A stretch of DNA of 64,000 bases from Cylindrodendrum hubeiense. Its lineage: Eukaryota > Ascomycota > Sordariomycetes > Hypocreales > Nectriaceae. The DNA lies in contig JAANBB010000044.1 in the NCBI GenBank assembly GCA_014621425.1, forward strand, positions 1-64,000, written 5' to 3'. The position numbers were made by a program, and so were the translations under genes. The notes below the pieces were generated by a model. The model worked only from the letters and a program-made list of their open reading frames with translations, ran no database searches and had not been told where the DNA came from. Every line of letters starts with the position of its first letter. Position 1 is the first letter of the stretch. Below are positions 22,978-31,970 of this stretch, piece after piece.

Positions 22978-25278
22978 ATGTCCAAAATGGAGCAGCCGCA
23001 AGGCGAAATCGACAGGATTGAGCATCGTGAGACGGCCGAAGAGATGCAGCAAACGATTGACAAAGGAGGCGTGCCATTGATGCGATCTCGAGAGGACGAT
23101 CTCAGCATTTGGAAGACTGTTTTACGATACAAGACTGTCGGAATCATTGCTATGGGTGCAGCGTTCAGCGCATCGCTAGATGGTTACCGTAAGAATTATC
23201 CCAATCCAAGGCCCTGGCGGGATGACTTGGGAGGACGTGTACTAATAAGTTTTCCAAACCACAGAGATCAATCTCAACGGTGGCATAGTCTCGAACAAAG
23301 GCTTTATCCAACAATTTGCTAGCGAAGGAACGACCATCATTGCGGGCAAATACATCTCAGCGTGGGGAGGGATCCAATCTGCGGGCCAGACCATCGGACA
23401 AGTTGTGAGTGCCCCTCTTGCCTTGTTTCAATCTCTGCCTACTTTATTTCAATGAGGGCACCGCTGACCATTTACTCCCGCCTCTAGCTCCTTCAATTTG
23501 CCACGGAGAAGTTCGGTCGAAAAGTCGCCCTTTACATCATCTGGCTTATAATGGTGCTTGTAAGTCGACTCGATATTACCTATTGGTGATGCTTGCACTT
23601 TGAATGTTAGATCTGACACTTTTTGACTAAATCAGAGCATCTTCATCGAAACGTTTGGAACCCACTGGCAACACTGGCTCGTTGCGAAGCTCTTCTCTGG
23701 CATGGGCGTTGGCATGCTGCAAGCTACACTGCCTCTCTATCTGTCTGAAATCGCGCCGACTCAACTCCGAGGCTTTTTCATCAACGCATACAGCTTGTGA
23801 GTTCTGCCACTTCTCAATGAGGACTAACCACCTTCTGCTGTAGTTAATACTGTGTTCTTCTGCTGACAACGATGCTTCTTCGCAGCTGGTTCGTTCTGGG
23901 TCAACTCTTCGCCTCCGTAGCACTCAATAGGCTCAATGCTTCGGACCCTATGGACTTCCGAACCCCAATTTACTCTCAGGTGAGTTGAAATCAAAGCTAT
24001 CAAGATGTCGCAGTGAGAAACTAACTCATGAATACTAGTGGGGCATGATTGGTGTCATCGCAATCATCTTTGTCCTTCTTCCAGAGACGCCATGGTGGCT
24101 TGTAAGCCAGGGAAAACTCGACAAGGCAGCTAAGGTTTTAAAGCTTTGCAATGGTCACATAGAGGGCTACGATGTCCAGGAACACATTGTACGTCTGTTC
24201 TTTCAACACTTTACTGACCACATGTACTGATTGGCTCCAACATCTAGGGCATCATGAACGCCACCGTCATGATGGAGCGCCACATCGCCAAACGAGACTC
24301 TAAGGAAGGGACATGGGCCGTGTTCCAGGGCCGCAATCTTCTCCGGTTTATCATCTCGGCATGGCCTAAGATCACACAGCAGTTTGTGGGCCTGGCCGTG
24401 TTCAACACATACGCCACTTACTTTTGTGAGTGATCGCCGTCTTACATTTAGGTATTAACCATCAATCAAGTGCTAACCTATTTCTAGTCCAATACGCCGG
24501 AAACAAAGACCCCTTCCTCGTGACGCTGATTCTCTCCAGCGTCCAGCTCATCTCGATGCTCCTCACAGCCACGTTAACGGATCAACTTGGTCGTCGACCT
24601 CTAACAGTCTATCCATATGCGGTGACGGTTATCTCTGTCCTTTGCCTTGGCATCATTGGGTGCTTTGACTACACTCAGAAGGCGACAAGCGCTCTCCTAG
24701 TAGGCCGAGGTTCATAATCGCCTGTGGAGACATGTACTAACGGAGTGCAGATTTTCTTTGCCTGTCTGGCGACCTTCTCGACTACGGGAGCCTCGGCCAT
24801 CGGCTACGCATACGCGACTGAAATGCCACAGCAACGGCTGCGAGCGCAGACGGCGGGTTGGTGCCTCGCATTTTCCAACTTGATTGCCATCATGTTCAGC
24901 TTTTGCACCCCGATTATGATCAACGGCCCGTCTCAATGGGGTGTTAAGACAGGCTTTTTGTGAGTGTTCTGAAACTAGGTGATCCTTTGTGGCAAGCACT
25001 GACTGTAATGTGTGAATGCAGCTTCGCTGGTACTGGTTCCGTCGCCGTAGCTGTCGCCTGGTTTATTCTACCAGAAGTTACCCGTCGCACACCAGCCGAG
25101 ATCGACGAAATGTCAGTTACGCCCTGTGCAATCTTTTACGTATCAATGTGCTAACCGCGTTATGCTTGACAGGTTTGAAAAGAAGGTCAACCTTCGCCAG
25201 TTCAAGAATTATGTGACGGAAGTTCAAATGCGCGCAGATGAAGAATACCGAGAGACAGAGTTGACCAATACCGCTTAG
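22978..25278 (+). CDS. MFS sugar transporter (alpha-glucoside/hexose permease type)
   Basis: Plasma-membrane proton-sugar symporter, sugar_tr family (PF00083). Eleven exons (22978-23188, 23265-23404, 23488-23559, 23636-23796, 23886-23979, 24039-24188, 24248-24425, 24488-24699, 24751-24959, 25022-25111, 25173-25278) join in phase to 540 aa. Signatures include SLDGYQINLNGGIV in helix 1, EKFGRK in loop 2-3, LPLYLSEIAPTQLRG, the ETPWWLVSQGKLDKA motif after helix 6, QLGRRPL in loop 8-9, and VTRRTPAEIDEMFE after helix 12. The long N-terminus before helix 1 resembles fungal maltose/alpha-glucoside permeases. It is divergent from GH79, so it may import the sugar that enzyme releases. The exact substrate is not inferable. 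Confidence 0.93.
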
Positions 25279-25931
25279 GACTGTCTTCTACAGCTAGGAT
25301 ATTAATTGGTGCCATTGGTCCTAGTTCTAGCCTCAGTTAAGTAGCTACGAAATGGATCACGTTCCATGAATTGGAATCTACCGTTCATCGAAACCTTTGC
25401 TGGTGACCAGAATTGACTGCAATATTTACGTGGGGAGACTGGCGTAGGTCCACAAAGTAGGTATGTAGCCGAGGCACAGTGCATCTCAGCATCTATTATA
25501 TTGCCTTCACTTTTGTATTATGGGTGAAAGCTAGTATGCAACCCCCCTCAACATTTAGTTGATCACTACGAATATTGGCCCGCTGAGTAGGTAAGGCTCA
25601 TAAAATCACCGAAAAAATAGAACCTATCAGCCTTTGGGTCGATTCAGAGTTACTGGGAGATGGCTCCATTCCTGCAATGAGCTGATAGTGATGCGTGCAC
25701 AGCCCATTTTGGTGTGTCCCATTGGCTCCAATACGAGCGACACCCCACCACGATGACAAGTTAGTGACATTGGTGAGTGGCTAAGAGTGTCTCACCCGGA
25801 AGCGGGGTTCAGAGGATCTCTCCAGGCATTACCCAGCTTACCTGGATAAATCTTTTGGATTGATCCTACAGCAATTTTGTACATTCATGCTACTTTACTT
25901 GCCGAGAGCTAGCAATACAGACACACACGCA
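25279..25931. other. Intergenic region and promoter of HeLo-UBC gene
   Basis: About 650 bp between two plus-strand genes. No gene, RNA or distinct repeat was recognised. The frame of the next gene is open upstream of its ATG as far as 25860, with one further in-frame ATG at about 25887. Confidence 0.45.
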
Positions 25932-27452
25932 ATGGGAGAGATGGCCCTCAGTGATGTCGGCCTCACCGACCTCTTCAAGACGACGCTCGAAACTTGGGAC
26001 ATAGCTGATGCTGGTCGAGGCTACGCCCAAGATTTCAACTTCCTGCGAGAAGGGCTTGATAGCCAGCGGGCTATGTTCTTGATATGGGCAGAGCGGATGG
26101 GGTTTGAATCTTCCAGAGGATACAACAAGGAGCTCGACCGTGAGCTTATGGTAGTTCCTGTGAAGAACAATCTAAGCCACCTCAAACTCCTATTCTCCAA
26201 TACCGACAAACTAAGCGACAATTATGGCCTCAAAGTTTACCAAGAAACATTCGTGGCTGGCGCTATTGGCCAAGTTGGAGCAATGTTGACTTACCTTGTC
26301 ACGGGGAAAGACCGCAACCAAGCCGCGTTTCGAAGAAGATACGTGAAGTTCCTGCAAAACTTCGACGCTCAGCACCAAAAAGTGCCTCCCCTAGACGCGA
26401 CCAGAACGACGAATCAGCAACAGCAAAAGGAGACATCCATCTGGCGGGTCAGTAAATGGGCCATCGAAGACGAGACTAAGTTCAAACAGTTGGTACATGA
26501 CGTTGGACGTGTGGTCCAGGACCTCAAGGACCTCACGAAGCACATAAAAACGCCGAGGTCGACGGAAGAAATGGCTGTCGAATTCGTTGGTGAGATTAAT
26601 GAGATTGACTTAGCTATGGTTGAATTGGTCGCCGCAGACAACGCCGCCATATTGTCCGGTGCTGCAAGTATCCGACTACGTGCCATCGAGAGTCGAACCA
26701 CACATGATCACAATTTAAGAAGTGGCGCACCGACGTGCGGCACTGCAATGACGCGCAATGCTCATATCGAGCCCTCTCGCGAGAGAAATGGGTTGAGTCC
26801 GACAGAGTTCATCCCGATGAACGTCAAAGACATTGCAGATGAAAATGCAGCGGCTTGTGCAGCCCTTGTAAAGAGACTCGAGACTGAGGATCCTAAGATC
26901 TTTAACAGGTCATTTAAGCAATGGCGAATGATCCGCCCGTTGAAGGAAGTCAGAGACGTGTCAACATGTGACAAAGATCCTTGGTTTACCTTCAAACCTA
27001 TCTTCGAAGACCAGCTTGATAAGTTCATCGGCACCTTTCAGGGACCAAAGGACACGCCATACGAGGGTGGCATATTTCACGTGCGAGTCAATCTCGATGA
27101 AGGGTACCCGATGGAGCCGCCTAGCATGTGGTTCTTGACAAAGATCCTGCATCCCAACATCAACGAGGTGGGAGCAATCAGCCTGGATTTACTGGAGAGT
27201 GAGTGGAAACCCACCTATTCAATCTCGTCGCTCCTAGTTGCTGTGGCATCATTGACGGGCAGTCCCAACTGGGACAGCCCATTGTCAACCAGCCCCGCAG
27301 TGCCTTTCAGCAATGATCACCATGCATTCGAGATTGAGGCGACGCGGTGGACGAAGTTGTATGCAACGGGGCATATCTTTAATCCAGGGGAGCGGTCGGA
27401 TGGGTTTTCGAATACTACAGATCAAGCTATAACGAGAAGAGGCAAGAAATAA
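25932..27452 (+). CDS. HeLo domain fused to catalytically altered ubiquitin-conjugating (E2) fold
   Basis: Intronless 506-aa protein. The N-terminal part (about residues 4-220) matches the HeLo helical fold of HET-S-type cell-death proteins: DVGLTDLFKTTLETWDIADA, GRGYAQDFNFLREGLDSQRA, a helix with RVSKWAIEDETKFKQLVHDV. After a polar linker, residues about 302-475 form a UBC domain: FQGPKDTPYEGGIFHV, YPMEPPSMWFLTKILHPNIN, SPNWDSPL. The HPN motif is intact (407-409), but the position eight residues after its Asn, where E2 enzymes carry the thioester Cys, is Ser417 (GAISLDLL). It may therefore be a pseudo-E2 (UEV-like) or form oxyester links. HeLo domains can permeabilise membranes when activated, so a regulated death effector is inferred. 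An upstream in-frame ATG at about 25887 would add 15 residues. Confidence 0.85.
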   Translation: MGEMALSDVGLTDLFKTTLETWDIADAGRGYAQDFNFLREGLDSQRAMFLIWAERMGFESSRGYNKELDRELMVVPVKNNLSHLKLLFSNTDKLSDNYGLKVYQETFVAGAIGQVGAMLTYLVTGKDRNQAAFRRRYVKFLQNFDAQHQKVPPLDATRTTNQQQQKETSIWRVSKWAIEDETKFKQLVHDVGRVVQDLKDLTKHIKTPRSTEEMAVEFVGEINEIDLAMVELVAADNAAILSGAASIRLRAIESRTTHDHNLRSGAPTCGTAMTRNAHIEPSRERNGLSPTEFIPMNVKDIADENAAACAALVKRLETEDPKIFNRSFKQWRMIRPLKEVRDVSTCDKDPWFTFKPIFEDQLDKFIGTFQGPKDTPYEGGIFHVRVNLDEGYPMEPPSMWFLTKILHPNINEVGAISLDLLESEWKPTYSISSLLVAVASLTGSPNWDSPLSTSPAVPFSNDHHAFEIEATRWTKLYATGHIFNPGERSDGFSNTTDQAITRRGKK

Positions 27453-28847
27453 TTTACTTCTGCTCTCGAACGGGTGGCTCGTTGAGAGACGGAACAGTGC
27501 AGGTGGCGATCTTTAGCTCGATATTCATGTATACACCCTTTTCAACCATAAGTACACCATGAAAATGTACCGCGAAATGTTTCTAAGACCACTGAGATAT
27601 ATCTAAACGCATTTCTGGCTGCACATGATGAAGGCAAGCATCAATATCAAGGCACACGATTCAAGGGAAAAAGAAAACCCACCAGTACAACCCATGCCTG
27701 GGTATGGCCACATACCCTATATACCTTACTGTCTCTTTGTATCAAAGTAAGCGTAATATTCGGGATTCTGAATTGCAGCACTATTCCATAACGAGTTACT
27801 TGTATTCGTCACAATGCATGATCTACTCGGCGTTACATCCAGGTAACCGACATCGGCTGACCCACGTAGAAGCCGTTGGATGCGATGCGAAGACACCGCT
27901 GATGTTGCGTCGTGGGGATGAGTGGAGTCCAAGGCATCCAATAACTGCGGTTGCCTTGATCTAGAGTGGTGATAAAATCTTATCTGATCATCTGATAACT
28001 TATTGATCGTGCCACCTCTCGCTGGGTCCACATGCCCACGATCGGAGCTACGGCTTTTCGAGAGGCAATCTCCGTGGCTCCCGAAAAACAAACACCGCAC
28101 ACGCCCATGCCTGCTATGACCACATCCTTTATTAAGCATACTGGATCTCACATGTGAAAGACTGCGGTTCTGGCTGTGATTAAAACCATGCTGTACGGTG
28201 ATCCACACTCAATTTAAGTCAATGCAGTCTTCCAGTCGCTGCAACCAGCCATAAACTAAGGTACTGGAAGTGTCGTGTTATACTGACCCTGTGATGTTGT
28301 ATTAGTTGAGAATGCCTCGAAAATAGAGAAATTAGAGTGAGATCACTTTCGTCTCCTTTATGCAAGTTAATAAAATTAGTCTAGAGTAGGAAAGAGACTT
28401 ATGCAATTCAACCTGTCTTGGTGCTCGTAGTTGAAGAAAATACTTTTTGTCAAGCCCATGCTAAAATTCCTGGTTCAGATCACCGTCGTCACCGCATTAA
28501 GGGAGCGTCCTTCTGCTTCAATCCATCCTTCTCACAATAATTCTTCCAGAACTGAGGGGTGCAACTTGTTGGGTCCTTGATTGCACCCCCAAACTGCCTG
28601 TTCCCCACTGGCCATCGGGTACATCGGCACCAGATCCCCACCACTACCGCTGTCGTGGGAACAGGCCAGGGTTCAATTTTCACTTGTGGCAAACGAGGAA
28701 GTTCGGAAACCGACGTGAACACGCGTATAAAGACTGCATGTATCGGGCATTGATAATGCTCAAAGTACAGCCTTCTACCTGCTGCTAATGAGCTATTCCT
28801 GGTGCTACCTAACTTCGTTTTCTTCCTCCACACGCCAACAATCCACC
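27453..28847. other. Intergenic region without recognised gene
   Basis: About 1.4 kb. The longest ORF, on the minus strand at 27726-28208, has a His/Ser/Arg-rich sequence with no family motif and is probably chance. The last 100 bp are the promoter of the BIM1-like gene. Confidence 0.45.
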
Positions 28848-29676
28848 ATGTCTCTCCTCAAGACTGTTCTTTTTGGGCTCCTCCTCGTGGCAACTCCAGT
28901 CTATGCGGCTATTGATGACGACTATTCTGATGATACTGCAGATGAGATGGGCCCTGCGGCCTTCATGTGGCCAAAGGACCGTGTGTGGTCGGCATCCATG
29001 GATAACACGGCTCCCTGCGGTTCAAGTGCCAGTGTCGGTAACCGCAGCGAGTTTCCCATGTGTGAGTTGTATCCATGGATATCTTTACCGGAAGAAATGT
29101 CCACTGATTTACCACAGCGAGTGGCAAGGTTGCGCTTGTTGATCAATATGAGAGCTACAGCGTGCAGTTAAGCATCTCTTACTTGTCGAGTATGACCCCT
29201 AACACGCTATTCTGTATGATTATACAGGACTAATTCTTATACAAACAGATCCCACCAAGAACAGTGACTTTTCTGTCCTCATCAGTGCCGACGATTTCGC
29301 AGATATCGAGCGAGGCCATACCTGTGTCTCAGTCCCCGATGCTGCATCGAGCGTCGATGCTGGTCAGAAGGCTACTCTACAAATCAAATACACATCGGAT
29401 TGGGAGGATGATGAGGACGAGACCTACTATGCATGCGCCGATATCCAATACGTCGAGTTGACAAACTTCGACGTGTCTGTCCCCTGCTTCAACGCCACGA
29501 ACAGTACCGATAGTGACTCCGACAGCACAAGCAGCAGCACCGCCTCCGCCTCCACTTCAACGTCTTCGTCTTCCTCTGACGACTCTTCTGGGGGTAGCAG
29601 GCTTATTTCTGGGCTATCAACAATCACGCTGATGGCATTGTTTGTGGCAACATCTATGGCACTTGTCTCTTCGTAA
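28848..29676 (+). CDS. GPI-anchored BIM1-like (X325) copper-binding-family protein
   Basis: Small cell-surface protein. Exons 28848-29061, 29118-29189 and 29249-29676 join in phase to 237 aa. Residues 1-20 are a signal peptide ending VYA. The core has paired cysteines (TAPCGSS, GHTCVSV, YYACADI, SVPCFNAT) and a SVQLSISYL strand characteristic of the PF20238 BIM1/X325 family, LPMO-like folds involved in copper acquisition or wall biology. A Ser/Thr/Asp-rich stalk (about residues 185-213) leads to a hydrophobic tail (LISGLSTITLMALFVATSMA) typical of GPI attachment. The predicted mature N-terminus is Ala-Ile-Asp rather than the copper-coordinating His, so copper binding is doubtful. An alternative cleavage could change that, but no His is nearby. 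Confidence 0.82.
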
Positions 29677-29775
29677 ACGCAAGCATCATGATGTACAACA
29701 AGGAAGAACAGTGTGGGCATACCCAAGAGGAGTCGGTATATATCATCAGCGACAACTTGTGCTGGTTATTACATA

Positions 29776-31590
29776 CTATACTCCAAGCTTTGTGTGATTC
29801 ACGATTGCTTCTAGCTCCATAATAACGCCATTGTATACTTCCTGCCTGAAACCATCCTCATCTAGACCTTTTGGTTCTGTGCATCCTATGCAGCGCTCGA
29901 CAACGGCCTTATAAATCGGGTTGATTAATGCTACTCTCCGTTCTAGTAGCCTGTGTGCGGTAATTGAATCTCGGATAATCCCAAGGTCATCGCCTTCATA
30001 TTCCTTCTCATCTGATTCTCGCAGCTCATCGAGCGTGGAGCCCAGGATAATCTCCAGCAGTAAGATTCCAAGCGCAAACAACGTCGGGTTGCTCATCAAC
30101 ATGTGTTGGGTTCGAGTGGCAGTAAAATTGGTTGCTGGAGACGGTGGAGATGAGCCCGAAAGACTCCTTAAGATGAAGGGGTGCTCATACGAGGGGATTC
30201 CGCCCCGTCTAAAAAAGTGCACGTTTTTGCGCGTGAGCCCTTCAGGAAGCCACGGTGTCTTGCTCAGCTGCAGAACGCTAGAAGCAATAACAAGCGCAAG
30301 CTGGACTTTCTCCACTAAAGAGATCAGCGGCCGCAATCCCTTTTTGCCGCCGAGGACATCATGTAAGCTGATTATCGACCAGGCGTCGCTGTTCGCTGTC
30401 GTCCCCAGCGGGTATACCTGGAAGTGTCGGCCGATGCACTGTTTATCAATCAGGTGTCCGTAAGAGACCGGATGTGTTTTGTGGCCACTTTTCATGGCCA
30501 TGCAAAGGTCGAGAGGCAGTCCCGTGGGTTGTCCGAAGCCATGAGGCATTTGGACAGACGCAATGCCTGTAACAGAGCGCGTGAGAATGGCGATGCCGTT
30601 TTTGATATCGGGCGGTGGTTTCGCATGACTGACAAATGATAGTTTCTCATCAAGAGAGAAGGAGACAGCTTTGATCTTTTTTGGCTCGTTAGCCATGGAG
30701 TATGGCTTGGGCGGCTCCTCGATCGAAGACGTAGCCGTCCTAATATTGAGTTCATCCCAGAACCGCTTACTCGCTGGACCATCTGCCATTTCAAAGGAAA
30801 TAGCGACTTTAAATTGTGCATTCCGCAAAATCTTCTCGTCATCGCCTATGTGCCCCACGTCAATGAATCGCGTCGCCAGCTCAAAACTAATATCGTGCGA
30901 GTCGGTGCAGAGGATGCTGGAACAAAGCGCTCGATAAATACTTGTAGAAAGGTCCCGCAAAACTGTGAAGAGTTTGCCTCGAGACTGCTTTCGTCGACTG
31001 GGCTCAAGAGTCAGGCTTAGACGCGCGAAGCCTTCGAGATCGCTTATTCCCCTGGAAATGGTATCAAGAGCATCCTGGTAGTCCTTCCTGTTCAAACGGT
31101 GCAGTAATTTCTTGAATTCACGCGTCATCTTTCCTCGCTTAACCCATTCAACCTGTACCATGTCAGCGAATACTCTAATGAGGGAGGTTGGTCAACATTG
31201 ACTCGCCTGTCCATCATGTGTGACGTGTACTCTCAGGCGTTGCATCACACTTTCAAGCGCTTCGCCCACTTCCACGACAGTTTCTTTGAATGCGTCATAC
31301 GATTTCCAGAGCCGCTGCCGAATCTTATCATTGGTCTCCTTGGCTTGCCAAAGTGGCCCAAATGGGTCCTGTAGCATTGGCTCGATATCTCGTTGGGGTA
31401 CCACGTCGTTGATCAGCTGATCGCAGACATTATAAAGCTTTGCCCGCTCCGTAGTTAGTTGGCGGTTGAGGCTCTTCAGTTCCGATGGAGCCTTGCCCCA
31501 ATCGCGCATAAGGCTGCAGTATGCGTCTAATGCTGAGACGAGGAGGGGGATGGTCCCCAGAGCTATACCGACGACCTCCAATCCAGACAT
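29776..31590 (-). CDS. DUF7580 domain protein with helical N-terminus
   Basis: Exons 31207-31590 and 29776-31152 (minus) join in phase to 586 aa. The N-terminus MSGLEVVGIALGTIPLLVSALDAY type start is a hydrophobic amphipathic helix followed by a helical bundle, a layout shared with fungal NLR-associated N-terminal domains. The C-terminal half is a DUF7580 (kinase-like) region: HFQVYPLGTT, ISLHDVLGG, RVQ-like helix LALVIASSVLQLSKTPWLPEGL, and a late LFALGILLLEIILGS segment. These resemble kinase C-lobe helices, but no HRD or DFG motif is present, so no catalysis is expected. The only workable intron is GC-AG (GCGAGT donor, 31153-31206). It is divergent from the C2H2 gene, 380 bp away. A role in allorecognition or defence is inferred from family distribution. 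Confidence 0.8.
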
Positions 31591-31970
31591 CCTGAGACAG
31601 AGATATTCCCGTGATGAACTGCATTTAAAGGTACGAGAGAAGATGTTAGAGCGGTTATTCACTCTGGGAGATGAAGTGGTGACGACCTGCATGTCGTGGA
31701 TACATGCAGCCCAATCAGTGAGCCGCACGCATGCTTACCCCGCACGCGGCTGACGGTTGTGAAGCTCAGCATCGTCTCTCATTAAATTGGCCTTGTGCTT
31801 GTTCTCATGATTTTGGTGACCACCCGACTTCCTTCTATATGTACGGGAATAGATGAGTTTTACAGGAGCGGAACCGAAAACCCGTGGCTCATCAAACAAA
31901 CCCCCACACTCGCAGTGGAAGCGTATATCCTCTGTTGAGCACTTTGATACGTGCTCAATACGACCTCACC
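31591..31970. promoter_or_regulatory. Divergent promoter between DUF7580 and C2H2 genes
   Basis: A 380-bp gap separates the two divergent ATGs. A short plus-strand ORF from ATG 31854 overlaps the C2H2 start in another frame and could be an upstream ORF. No defined operator was recognised. Confidence 0.4.

Noticed and set aside
27726..28208. 160-aa minus-strand ORF
   Set aside because: Rich in His, Ser and Arg with no motif or splice context; not distinguishable from chance.
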